In this document: positions 35,068 through 42,870 of the stretch, one piece after another | How the letters are laid out: each line of letters starts with the position of its first letter | Position numbering within the stretch: the stretch's first letter is position 1 | NCBI GenBank assembly: GCA_963752585.1 | Contig: CAVVYV010000008.1 | Coordinates: forward strand, 248,001-312,000 | Reading direction: 5' to 3' | Length of the DNA stretch: 64,000 nt | Source of the DNA: CAVVYV01 sp963752585 | GTDB lineage: Bacteria; Actinomycetota; Thermoleophilia; Solirubrobacterales; 70-9 | The notes under the pieces: generated by a model | Databases searched by the model: none | What the model saw: only the letters and a program-made list of their open reading frames with translations | Told to the model about the DNA's origin: nothing | Position numbers and translations under genes: made by a program

Positions 35068-36780
35068 CTAGAAGAAGGCCCCGCCCTGGTACTCGCCGAA
35101 CACCTCGCGCATCGCCCCGCAGACCTCGCCGATCGAGGCCCCGGCGCGGAGCGCCTCCTTGATCGGGGGCAGCAGGTTGCCGTCGCCCTCGGCGACCTTC
35201 CGCAGGTCGGCGAGGCGGGCGTCGACCTGCTTCTGGTCACGGTCCGCCTTGAACTTCTTCAGGCGCTCGAGCTGGCGGCGCTCGGACTCGGGATCGACCT
35301 TGAGGATCTCGACGTCGTCGACGACCTCGGTTTCGTACTTGTTGACCCCGACGATGATGTCCTGGCCCGAGGCGTAGCGCTCGTGGTAGGAGACCGCCGA
35401 CTCCTCGACCTCGCGCTGGATGAACTCGAGCGCGTTCACCGAGCCCCCGAGGTCCTCGACCTTCTTCATCAGCTCCCAGGCGCGCCCCTCGACCTCGTCG
35501 GTGAGCGACTCGATGAAGTAGGAGCCGGCGAAAGGGTCGACGGTGTCGGCGACCCCGGACTCGTGGGCGAGCACCTGCTGGGTGCGGAGCGCGATCCGGG
35601 CCGAGCGCTCGGTCGGAAGCGCCAGCGCCTCGTCGAAGCCGTTTGTGTGCAGCGATTGGGTCCCGCCGGCGACCGCGGCGAAGCCCTGAAGCGCCACCCG
35701 GATGATGTTCACCTCCGGCTGCTGGGCCTGGAGGGTGACCCCGCCGGTCTGGGTGTGGAAGCGGATCATCTGGGCGCGCTCGTCGGTGGCGCCGAAGCGC
35801 TCCCGCATGATCTTCGCCCACATCCTCCGCACCGCCCGGAACTTGGCGATCTCCTGGAAGACGTTGTTGTGGCCGTTGAAGAAGAAGGCGAGCCGCTGGC
35901 CGAACTTGTCGGGGTCGAGGCCGGCGGCGATCCCGGCCTCGACGTAGGCGATCGCGTTGGCGAGGGTGAAGGCGACCTCCTGGACCGCCGAGCAGCCCTT
36001 CTCGCGCATGTGGTAGCCGGAGATCGAGATCGTGTTCCACTTCGGCACGTTCTCGTCGCAGTAGGCGAAGATGTCGGTTGTCAGCCGCATCGTCGGCTCG
36101 GGCGGGTAGATGTAGTTGCCGCGCGAGATGTACTCCTTCAGCACGTCGTTCTGAACGGTGCCGCGAAGCTCCGTCGACGGCACCCCCTGCTCCTCGCCGA
36201 CCAGCTCGTAGAGCAGCAGCAGGATCGCGGCCGGGGCATTGATCGTCATCGAGGTCGAGACGTCGGCCAGCGAGATCCCGTCGAAGCAGATCCGCATGTC
36301 CTCGACCGTGTCGATCGCGACCCCGGTTCGGCCGACCTCACCGGCGCAGAGCGGGTCGTCGGAGTCGCGGCCGAGCTGGGTCGGCAGGTCGAAGGCCATC
36401 GAGAGGCCGGTCGAGCCGTGCTCGGTCAGATAGCGGTAGCGGCGGTTGGTCTCCTCGGCTGTCGCGTAGCCGGCGTACTGGCGCATCGTCCAGAGCCGGT
36501 CGCGGTACATCCCGGGGTGGATCCCCCGGGTGTAGGGGTAATCGCCGGGCTCGCCGAGGCGCTCCGGGAGCCCCGGGGCGACGTCGTCCTCCTCATATAG
36601 GCGCTTGATCTCGATCCCGGAGTCGGTGAAGACCCGCTCGTCCTCGGGCCCGACGACCGGCGCGATGTAGCGGTCGAGGTCCTCGTCAACCGCGGCCCGC
36701 TGCTCCTCGGGAGGCGCGCCGTCTCCGGCGGCGCCGTTGGCGCCCTCGGTCTTCGCCTTGCCCTTCGGGCGCGTGGCCAT
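35068..36780 (-). CDS. Methylmalonyl-CoA mutase large (catalytic) subunit
   Basis: Isomerises methylmalonyl-CoA and succinyl-CoA with adenosylcobalamin. The 570-residue protein has the CoA barrel: PYTRGIHPGMYRDRLWTMRQ, YRYLTEHGSTGLSMAFDLPT, TMTINAPAAILLLLYELVG, GTVQNDVLKEYISRGNYIYP and RFHTQTGGVTLQAQQPEVNI. It lacks the C-terminal B12-binding DxHxxG domain, so a separate small subunit must be elsewhere, as in archaeal-type mutases. TATCCT is 6 nt before the ATG. It connects the carboxylase in this window to SucCD. Confidence 0.92.
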   Translation of the reverse strand: MATRPKGKAKTEGANGAAGDGAPPEEQRAAVDEDLDRYIAPVVGPEDERVFTDSGIEIKRLYEEDDVAPGLPERLGEPGDYPYTRGIHPGMYRDRLWTMRQYAGYATAEETNRRYRYLTEHGSTGLSMAFDLPTQLGRDSDDPLCAGEVGRTGVAIDTVEDMRICFDGISLADVSTSMTINAPAAILLLLYELVGEEQGVPSTELRGTVQNDVLKEYISRGNYIYPPEPTMRLTTDIFAYCDENVPKWNTISISGYHMREKGCSAVQEVAFTLANAIAYVEAGIAAGLDPDKFGQRLAFFFNGHNNVFQEIAKFRAVRRMWAKIMRERFGATDERAQMIRFHTQTGGVTLQAQQPEVNIIRVALQGFAAVAGGTQSLHTNGFDEALALPTERSARIALRTQQVLAHESGVADTVDPFAGSYFIESLTDEVEGRAWELMKKVEDLGGSVNALEFIQREVEESAVSYHERYASGQDIIVGVNKYETEVVDDVEILKVDPESERRQLERLKKFKADRDQKQVDARLADLRKVAEGDGNLLPPIKEALRAGASIGEVCGAMREVFGEYQGGAFF

Positions 36781-36786
36781 TGCCCA

Positions 36787-36792
36787 AGGATA
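36787..36792 (-). promoter_or_regulatory. -10 hexamer TATCCT for the mutase gene
   Basis: TATCCT on the minus strand is exactly 6 nt from ATG 36780 with no ribosome site between, a leaderless arrangement. Confidence 0.5.
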
Positions 36793-36848
36793 GGACCGGA
36801 GTAGACTTGCGGCGCGGATCCGGGGTGGCTCGGGTGCGGGATCCGCTT

Positions 36849-37187
36849 CTAGACCATGCCGCCGAAGGGGCGCTTCTCCGGGGTGGAGAGCTCCTCCATC
36901 ACCGCGTCGAGCCAGCCCTCGAGCCGGATCGGGGCGTCGCCGTTCTCGGCGCTGACGACGACGCTGGTTCCCCAGCCCTTCTCGGCGAGTTCGACCTCGA
37001 TCCAGGCGGTGTGGCCCCCATCGTGCGCCTCCCAACCGAGGTAGGACTCGGGCTCTCGCCTGAAGACCTTGATCTCGGTCGCGTGCCCGAGAAGGGAGGA
37101 CATCAGGCCCTGCATTCGCTCCGGCTGATCGAGCAGCTCCCAGAGCTCCGGCGGGGACTTGACCAGGGTTCGGTTCGCGGATTTCAT
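36849..37187 (-). CDS. SRPBCC-like small protein of unknown function
   Basis: A 112-residue protein starting MKSANRTLVKSPPELWELL at ATG 37187. The pattern is LWELLDQPERMQGLMSSLLG, TEIKVFRREPESYLGWEA, HTAWIEVELAEKGWGTSVVV and GWLDAVMEELSTPEKRPFGG. This beta-strand series with a helical start and a final amphipathic helix resembles polyketide-cyclase/START-like folds that bind hydrophobic ligands. The frame opens further to 37226, but the shorter start has a purine-rich GCGGGG before it. No catalytic residues can be named. Confidence 0.7.
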   Translation of the reverse strand: MKSANRTLVKSPPELWELLDQPERMQGLMSSLLGHATEIKVFRREPESYLGWEAHDGGHTAWIEVELAEKGWGTSVVVSAENGDAPIRLEGWLDAVMEELSTPEKRPFGGMV

Positions 37188-37225
37188 GGTCCCCGCTTTC
37201 GCGCCGCCCAAGGCCCATCCTCCCA

Positions 37226-38338
37226 CTAGTCCGAAATGGGCGCCCGATTTCGCTCCAGGAAGGCCGAGATCGCGTCCGCGGCGCGGGGGCCGGCTTGCCC
37301 GTCCCAGAGCGGAATCTCGGGGGCCTGGGAGGGCGCCTCGGCGGCCAGCGCCTCCTCGGCCGCCCGCCTGAGCGCGTCCGGCTCGACCCCCACCAGCCGG
37401 TTGGTCCCGAGCTCGATCGTGATCGGGCGCTCGGTCGTGGTCCGGTAGGTGAGGCAGGGGACCCCCAGCACCGAGGTCTCCTCCTGGACCCCGCCGGAGT
37501 CGGTGATCACCAGCCGCGCCTCGGCCTCGAGGCCGATGAACTCGGCGTAGTCCATCGGCTCCAGCAGCCGCACCCCGGCCCCGGAGAGCCCGGAGGCGTC
37601 GAGCCGGGCCCTGGTCCGTGGGTGGACGGGAAAGAGGACCGGGAAGGAGTCGGCGAGCCCCGCGAGCACCTCCATCGTCTGGCCGAGCAGCTCCGGGTCG
37701 TCAACGAGGGCCGGTCGGTGGAGGGTGACGAGGACGAAGTTGGCGGGCTCGACCTCCCGCCTCTCGAGCAGAGCGGGGCGGTCCACTCCCTCCAGCAACC
37801 GGAAGAGGCTGTCGATCATCGTGTTCCCGACCAGCTGCACGCCGTCGCCCTCGATCCCCTCCCGGGCGAGGTTCGCGACCGCGTCCTCGGAGGTGCAGAG
37901 AAGGAGGTCGGCGACCCGGTCGGTGACCACCCGGTTCAGCTCCTCGGGCATCGACCAGTCGCCGGAGCGCAGCCCCGATTCGACGTGGGCGACCGGGACC
38001 CGCTGCTTCGCCGCCGCCAGCGCCGACGCCATCGTCGAGTTGACGTCGCCGGCGACCAGGACCAGCTCTGCCGGGCTCGCCTCCAGCTCCGCCTCGACCC
38101 CGACCAGGACCCGGGCGGTCTGCTCGGCGTGGGTGCCCGAGCCGACCCCGAGGTTCGCGTCGGGCTCGCGGATCCCGAGCCGCTCGATGAAGCCACCCGA
38201 TAGCGCCTGGTCATAGTGCTGGCCGGTGTGGAGCAGGCGGACCCGCCCGGGGCCGGCCTCCTCGAGGGCGGCGAGCACCGGCGCCATCTTCACGAAGTTC
38301 GGCCGGGCGCCGACGACGGCGAGGATCGGGGCGGTCAC
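37226..38338 (-). CDS. wecB: UDP-N-acetylglucosamine 2-epimerase (non-hydrolysing)
   Basis: A 370-residue enzyme that interconverts UDP-GlcNAc and UDP-ManNAc for cell-surface polysaccharide. Visible are VVGARPNFVKMAPVLAALEE, LLHTGQHYDQALSGGF, VAHVESGLRSGDWSMPEE, NRVVTDRVADLLLC, VGNTMIDSLF, FVLVTLHRPALVDD and VITDSGGVQEETSVLG, all epimerase landmarks. The GTG start is at 38338; the upstream region overlaps the divergent SDR promoter. A UDP-sugar decarboxylase-like gene lies 3 kb away. Confidence 0.92.
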   Translation of the reverse strand: MTAPILAVVGARPNFVKMAPVLAALEEAGPGRVRLLHTGQHYDQALSGGFIERLGIREPDANLGVGSGTHAEQTARVLVGVEAELEASPAELVLVAGDVNSTMASALAAAKQRVPVAHVESGLRSGDWSMPEELNRVVTDRVADLLLCTSEDAVANLAREGIEGDGVQLVGNTMIDSLFRLLEGVDRPALLERREVEPANFVLVTLHRPALVDDPELLGQTMEVLAGLADSFPVLFPVHPRTRARLDASGLSGAGVRLLEPMDYAEFIGLEAEARLVITDSGGVQEETSVLGVPCLTYRTTTERPITIELGTNRLVGVEPDALRRAAEEALAAEAPSQAPEIPLWDGQAGPRAADAISAFLERNRAPISD

Positions 38339-38405
38339 GGCGGCGAGTCTCGCAGAGCGGCGGAACGGATTGCCGGCGAGGGGGACTCGGTAGGGTGATC
38401 GCCTG

Positions 38406-39287
38406 ATGGCGGCCAACGAGAGTGGCGCGGTGGTGGTTACGGGGGCCTCTACCGGGATCGGCCGGGCCACCGCCCTCCACCTCGACCAGCACGGCTACAC
38501 GGTCTTCGCCGGGGTCCGCAAGCAGAAGGACGCCACCGCGCTCAAGAAGGACGCCTCCGAGAAGCTCACCCCGATCACGCTCGACGTCACCAAGGAGCGC
38601 TCGATCAAGGCCGCCGAGCAGCGGGTGCGCAAGGCGGTCGGAAAGTCCGGTCTAGCCGGCCTGGTCAACAACGCCGGGGTCGGCTTCGGCGGCCCGGTCG
38701 AGTACATCCCGCTCGACGACTACCGGCGGTCGTTCGAGGTGAACTACTTCGGCCAGATCGCGGTCACCCAGGCGTTCCTGCCGCTGCTCCGCCGGGTGCC
38801 CGGGACGATCGTCAACATCGCCTCGATCGGCGGGAGGGTCGCGAGCCCGTTCATGTCGCCGTACAACGGCAGCAAGTTCGCCCTCGAGGCCCTCTCGCAG
38901 TCGCTCCGTCACGAGCTGGCGCCATGGGGGATCGACGTGGTCGTGGTCGAGCCGGGCAGCATCGCCACCCCGATCTGGGAGAAGGCCGGCGAAACCGCAA
39001 CCGCCGCCGAGGGCGAGATGCCGCCCGAGGGAAGGCGCCTCTACGGTGCCCAGATCGCGCGGTTCCGCGAGCTCCTCGGGCAGACCGCCAGAGGCGGGAT
39101 CCCGCCCGAGAAGGTCGCCAGGGTGATCCATCAGGCAATCAGCTCCGAGCGCCCGAAGCCCCGCTACCTGGTCGGCATCGACGCGAAGATCGCCGCCCGC
39201 ATGCACGGCATCCTCTCGGATCGGGGATTCGACCGGATGCTCGCTCGGCGGACGAAGATGCCGAAGGAAGCGCCGCCGGGCCGCTAG
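38406..39287 (+). CDS. Short-chain dehydrogenase/reductase
   Basis: A 293-residue classical SDR. The nucleotide loop is VVVTGASTGIGRATAL, NNAG is in LAGLVNNAGVGFGG, and the catalytic Tyr-Lys is SPYNGSKFALEALSQ, with the catalytic Ser in IVNIASIGGRVASP. It oxidises or reduces an unknown alcohol/carbonyl with NAD(P)H. The insert KKDASEKLTPITLDV is normal for 17-beta-HSD-like members. TAGGGT is 9 nt before the ATG. It is convergent with the next gene, whose stop overlaps its own by 4 bp. Confidence 0.9.
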   Translation: MAANESGAVVVTGASTGIGRATALHLDQHGYTVFAGVRKQKDATALKKDASEKLTPITLDVTKERSIKAAEQRVRKAVGKSGLAGLVNNAGVGFGGPVEYIPLDDYRRSFEVNYFGQIAVTQAFLPLLRRVPGTIVNIASIGGRVASPFMSPYNGSKFALEALSQSLRHELAPWGIDVVVVEPGSIATPIWEKAGETATAAEGEMPPEGRRLYGAQIARFRELLGQTARGGIPPEKVARVIHQAISSERPKPRYLVGIDAKIAARMHGILSDRGFDRMLARRTKMPKEAPPGR

Positions 39288-40081
39288 CCCTCGAGAAACT
39301 GCTGGATCCGAGTGGGCCCGCGAAGCCCGCTGAAGTCCCCGCCCTCCCGGAGATTCTCGGCAACGTCCAACAGCGTCTCCGCCGCGGCGAAGGCGAGGCG
39401 GCCGCCCACGCTGACCCGCTGCGCGCCGGCCTCGACGACGCCCTCCAGGCTCAGCCCCGGGTAGGCGAGCACGTTGACCGGCTTTGACACCGCCTCGCAA
39501 ATCGCACGGACGTCATCGATGGTCTCCAACCGCGGTGCGTAGAGCACGTCGGCGCCCGCCTCCTCATAGGCCCGCAGGCGGGTGATCGTGTCCTCGAGAT
39601 CGGGATTGTCGCGGACGTAGTTCTCCGCCCGCGCGGTGAAGGTGAACGGGAAGTCGAGTGCCCTGGCCGCCTCGGCGGCCGCCGTCACGCGCTCGGTTGC
39701 CCGCTCGATCTCGTAGATGCCGAGCTCCGCGTCCCAGTCCTCGATCGATCCCCCCACCGCCCCCGCCTCCGCCGCGCGGGAGATCGCCAGCGCCGCATCC
39801 TCGGGCGAAGGGCCGTAGCCGTTCTCGAGGTCCGTGGACAGCGGCAAGTCGGTCGCCTGGTCGAGGGTGCGGATGTGGTCCGCGACCTCGTCGAGGGTGA
39901 CGCTGCCGTCGGGGCGGCCGAGCGTGAAAGCGAACCCCGAGCTGGTGGTGGCCAGCGCCTTGAACCCGAGGCCCGCCAGCACCTTGGCCGAGCCGGCGTC
40001 CCAGGGATTGGGGATCACGAACGGCTCCCCCTCGTGCAGTGCCCGGAACGCTTCGCCCTTCTCCGACTGAGTCGGCGCCAC
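39284..40081 (-). CDS. Isocitrate lyase/PEP mutase-family carbon-carbon lyase
   Basis: A 265-residue TIM-barrel enzyme. Seen are FRALHEGEPFVIPNPWDAGS, ALATTSSGFAFTLGRPDG, STDLENGYGPSPEDAAL (the metal-binding D.E.GYG region), IEDWDAELGIYE and YAPRLETIDDVRAICEAV. The family includes oxaloacetate decarboxylase, methylisocitrate lyase and phosphonopyruvate hydrolase. The KKCGH active-site loop of true isocitrate lyase is missing, so a smaller 2-oxo acid is the likely substrate. The start is GTG 40081; no -10 is evident. Confidence 0.85.
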   Translation of the reverse strand: MAPTQSEKGEAFRALHEGEPFVIPNPWDAGSAKVLAGLGFKALATTSSGFAFTLGRPDGSVTLDEVADHIRTLDQATDLPLSTDLENGYGPSPEDAALAISRAAEAGAVGGSIEDWDAELGIYEIERATERVTAAAEAARALDFPFTFTARAENYVRDNPDLEDTITRLRAYEEAGADVLYAPRLETIDDVRAICEAVSKPVNVLAYPGLSLEGVVEAGAQRVSVGGRLAFAAAETLLDVAENLREGGDFSGLRGPTRIQQFLEG

Positions 40082-40106
40082 CCACCCTTGATATCAGCCC
40101 GGTCGC

Positions 40107-40586
40107 CTACCCCTTTGCCTGAAGGCGCTCGAGGTGACGCCGGCCCACGTCGTTGGTCGCCCGGAGGAAGTCGGCCACCCGCTCGAGCTGCTCCGCCGTG
40201 AACCGGTTGCTCAACACCTCGCCCCAGTCGCGCCGAAGCGGCCCCCAGAGCTTGTCGGCCCGGCGGTAGAACTCCGGCGTCACCTCCAACTTCACCCGGC
40301 GTCGGTCCCTGGGGTCGGCGACCCGGCGGGCGTATCCGACCCGTTCGAGCCGGTCGATCACCCCGGTCACCGCCCCGGTCGTGAGCCCCGCCTCGGCAGC
40401 CAGCTCCCCGGCGGTGAGGCCGCCGGCGTTCTCGATGATGTTGAGGCAGTGAAGGTCCGTGCGGTTGACCTCGAGCCGCTCAGCGGCGAGGTTGTCGAAG
40501 GCGCTGTCCTGGTTCCCGCTGATCCGGAACTCTCTGACCAGCTCGTCGATCAGGTCCTTCTTCTGTCTGCGGGGGGCTGACGCCAT
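40107..40586 (-). CDS. MarR-family transcriptional regulator
   Basis: A 159-residue winged-helix protein. The core is NRTDLHCLNIIENAGGLTAG, ELAAEAGLTTGAVTGVIDRL, ERVGYARRVADPRDRRRVKL, with terminal helices for dimerisation (ADKLWGPLRRDWGEVLS). The DPRDRRR wing is typical. It is divergent from a glyoxalase-like gene, with a symmetric operator between them, so it very likely represses that gene and itself until a phenolic or electrophilic ligand binds. Confidence 0.9.
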   Translation of the reverse strand: MASAPRRQKKDLIDELVREFRISGNQDSAFDNLAAERLEVNRTDLHCLNIIENAGGLTAGELAAEAGLTTGAVTGVIDRLERVGYARRVADPRDRRRVKLEVTPEFYRRADKLWGPLRRDWGEVLSNRFTAEQLERVADFLRATNDVGRRHLERLQAKG

Positions 40587-40591
40587 GATCT

Positions 40592-40620
40592 CTTATCCAC
40601 TAAGATATTTAGCCAGTAAG
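40592..40620. promoter_or_regulatory. Symmetric MarR operator
   Basis: Nested half-sites CTTA, CTAA, TTAG and TAAG are spaced 4-4-4-5-4-4-4 across 29 bp, so both the inner pair and the outer pair are perfectly symmetric. It starts 6 bp beyond the MarR start codon and covers the divergent promoter of the VOC gene. Confidence 0.7.
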
Positions 40621-40676
40621 TAGCTCACCAGGCAAGGGAAGCTTAGACCCCGACGCCGATCGAAAGGAGATCCCAG

Positions 40677-41072
40677 ATGCAAAGCACAGAGACGAAGGTC
40701 GACTATCGATTGGAGCTGATCAGCGTCCCGGTCTCGGACGTTGACCGCGCCAAGAAGTTCTACGTCGAAAGGGCCGGCTTCAACCTTGACCACGACCACC
40801 CTGTGAGCGACGAGATCCGCTTCGTGCAGCTGACGCCGCCCGGGTCGCCCGCGTCCATCGCGATCGGCAAGGGCGTGACCGACGCGGAGCCCGGCTCTGT
40901 CGAAGGTCTCCAGCTCGTCGTCAAGGAGATCGAGGCCGCCCACGCCGATCTCTCGAGCCGGGGGGTCGAGATGAGCGACGTTCAGGACTTCCCGTGGGGG
41001 CGGTTCATCTTTTTCCAGGACCCCGACGGGAACAAGTGGGCGGTCCAGGAGATCGTGTACCCGGAGAGCTAG
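40677..41072 (+). CDS. VOC-superfamily (glyoxalase/bleomycin-resistance fold) protein
   Basis: A 131-residue protein with two paired beta-alpha-beta-beta-beta units. The first reads LELISVPVSDVDRAKKFYVE and the last FFQDPDGNKWAVQEIVYPE, with the usual metal-ligand Glu in the final strand. Members act as glyoxalases, dioxygenases or drug-binding proteins. AAAGGAG precedes the ATG, a strong ribosome site. The divergent MarR gene and operator point to inducible detoxification of an electrophile or antibiotic. Confidence 0.88.
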   Translation: MQSTETKVDYRLELISVPVSDVDRAKKFYVERAGFNLDHDHPVSDEIRFVQLTPPGSPASIAIGKGVTDAEPGSVEGLQLVVKEIEAAHADLSSRGVEMSDVQDFPWGRFIFFQDPDGNKWAVQEIVYPES

Positions 41073-41080
41073 CGGCTTGG

Positions 41081-42028
41081 CTAGCCCGGCTGCCCGACCA
41101 GGCGCTCGACCCCGGCCTCCTCGATCGTCCGCTTCAGACCGTCGGCGAGCGAGACCTTCGGCTCCCAGCCGAGCAGCTGCTTCGCTCGGGTGATGTCGGG
41201 CTGGCGGATCTTGGGGTCGTCCACCGGGAGTGCCTCGAAGACGATCTCCGAGCGCGACCCGGCGACCTCGATCACCGTCTCGGCCAGCTGCAGCAGCGTG
41301 TACTCGTCGGGGTTGCCGATGTTGACCGGCAGGTGGATGTCGGACTCGGCGAGCGCCACCAGGCCCTGGATCTCGTCCTCGACGTAGCAGAAGCTCCTGG
41401 TCTGGCTCCCGTCGCCGAACACGGTCAGCGCCTTGTCCTGAAGGGCTTGACGGAGGAACGTCGGGATCGCCCGGCCGTCGTGGGGTCTCATTCTTGGCCC
41501 AAAGGTGTTGAAAATCCTCGCGATGCAGGTGTCCACCCCCTGCTGGCGGTGGTAGGCCATCGTCAGCGCCTCGGCGTAGCGCTTCGCCTCGTCGTAGACG
41601 CCGCGGGGGCCGATCGGGTTGACGTTCCCCCAGTAGTCCTCGGGCTGGGGGTGGATCTCGGGATCGCCGTAGACCTCCGAGGTCGAGGCGAGGAGGAATC
41701 GCGCCCGCTTGAACTTCGCCAGGCCCAGCATCCGGTGGGTGCCCTGGGAGCCGACCTTGAGGGTGTGGAGGGGAAGCCGCGCGTAGTCGATCGGGCTCGC
41801 CGGTGAGGCGAGGTGATAGACGAAGTCGACCGGCTCGTCCACCTCGACGAACTCGGTGACGTCGAAGTTCCGGAACTCGAACTCCGGGTGGCGGATGTGG
41901 ACGATGTTCTCGAGGTTGCCGGTGTCGAGGTTGTCGAGGCAGATCACCCGGTGCCCATCCCCGAGCAGCCGCTCGCAGAGATGAGAGCCGAGGAAGCCCG
42001 CCCCGCCGGTGACCACGCAGGTGCTCAT
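41081..42028 (-). CDS. UDP-glucuronate decarboxylase / dTDP-glucose dehydratase-like SDR
   Basis: A 315-residue extended SDR. The NAD loop is CVVTGGAGFLGSHLCERLL, and the catalytic block is ASTSEVYGDPEIHPQPEDYW with YDEAKRYAEAL (YxxxK). RIFNTFGPRMRPHDGRAIP and VFGDGSQTRSFCYVED bind the sugar nucleotide. This is the UDP-xylose synthase/UXS pattern: oxidation at C4 and decarboxylation of UDP-glucuronate. TATCCT lies 9 nt before the ATG. It would supply pentose precursors for surface glycans alongside WecB. Confidence 0.88.
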   Translation of the reverse strand: MSTCVVTGGAGFLGSHLCERLLGDGHRVICLDNLDTGNLENIVHIRHPEFEFRNFDVTEFVEVDEPVDFVYHLASPASPIDYARLPLHTLKVGSQGTHRMLGLAKFKRARFLLASTSEVYGDPEIHPQPEDYWGNVNPIGPRGVYDEAKRYAEALTMAYHRQQGVDTCIARIFNTFGPRMRPHDGRAIPTFLRQALQDKALTVFGDGSQTRSFCYVEDEIQGLVALAESDIHLPVNIGNPDEYTLLQLAETVIEVAGSRSEIVFEALPVDDPKIRQPDITRAKQLLGWEPKVSLADGLKRTIEEAGVERLVGQPG

Positions 42029-42094
42029 CGCCGGGCGAGGATAGACGGGCCGCCGGGCGCCAGGGCAACCCCGCTGGCAGCCGCGCCGCCGCGC

Positions 42095-42601
42095 CTAGGG
42101 GATCTGGACGGTGGTCCGGGCGAGCGCGATCCCGAACGTCTGCTTCTCGCGGTGGCTTGAGATTCCGTCGATCTCGACCAGCAGCCGCTGGCCGTTGACG
42201 AAGGCCACCGACTCGGTCGGCGAGTTCAGGTCGTCGATCCGGAAGCGCTGGTAGTGGGTCGGCATCACGAAGCTGATCAGGGCCCTGCCCCTGGCGGTGG
42301 TGTGGAAGCGCGGGGTGCCGGCGGCGCGCTGAAGCAGCCCCGGCAGGCAGACGAACACCCCCGAGCAGCCGCCAGGCGCCCCCGCGAACCCCAGCAGCCC
42401 CCGGACCTTGCCCCTCTTCGGCATCCCCGTCACCGCGATCTGCTCGACCTGACCCGGAGTGAACGTCCCGATCGCGAGCGCCTTCCCCTTCACCCGCTCG
42501 AACCGGGTTGCTCCCTGGCCCGACCCAGCCAGCAGAAGGGCACCGATCAAGCAGCCGAGCGAGACGACCGCAAACCCGTTCCTCCTCAAGCTCCCACCCA
42601 C
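42095..42601 (-). CDS. Secreted protein of unknown function
   Basis: A 168-residue protein with an Arg-containing leader and hydrophobic core (FAVVSLGCLIGALLLAGSG) followed by QGA, a probable signal peptidase I site. The mature part has a Cys pair in GGCSGVFVCLPG, then beta-strand-like segments (RFHTTARGRALISFVMP) and a terminal VEIDGISSHREKQTFGIALA. GATAGT lies 6 nt before the GTG. It resembles other short exported proteins of this group, but no family is recognised. Confidence 0.7.
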   Translation of the reverse strand: MGGSLRRNGFAVVSLGCLIGALLLAGSGQGATRFERVKGKALAIGTFTPGQVEQIAVTGMPKRGKVRGLLGFAGAPGGCSGVFVCLPGLLQRAAGTPRFHTTARGRALISFVMPTHYQRFRIDDLNSPTESVAFVNGQRLLVEIDGISSHREKQTFGIALARTTVQIP

Positions 42602-42640
42602 AGCCCCACTATCTCAGCGCGTCAGCCCGCGCGCAACCGG

Positions 42641-42870
42641 TTACGCAGGGGTTTTGCTTCGCCGCCGACGAGACCCACGCCCGTCCTCGGCGATCTCGTC
42701 GCCGTAGCGGAGCACGGATGACGATCGCCGCGACCGCCATGCACGCCAGCTCCGAAACCCCATAGACGCCCTCGGGGCGCCCCGAGCGCGTACTCGATCC
42801 CCCAGACGATCGCGGTCAGGACAAGGCCCAAGCCGATTCCGAACGCAATGCTCGTCCCATCGACTCTCAT
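42641..42870 (-). CDS. Small two-helix membrane protein, two frame breaks
   Basis: Starts MRVDGTSIAFGIGLGLVLTA with a first hydrophobic helix (IGLGLVLTAIVWGIEYALG). A second frame carries YGVSELACMAVAAIVI, a second helix, and a third frame ends YGDEIAEDGRGSRRRRSKTP with a stop at 42641. Reconstructed length is about 75 residues. Breaks are near 42778 and 42720. The basic C-terminal tail would be cytoplasmic. The reading is a reconstruction, so confidence is moderate. Confidence 0.45.
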
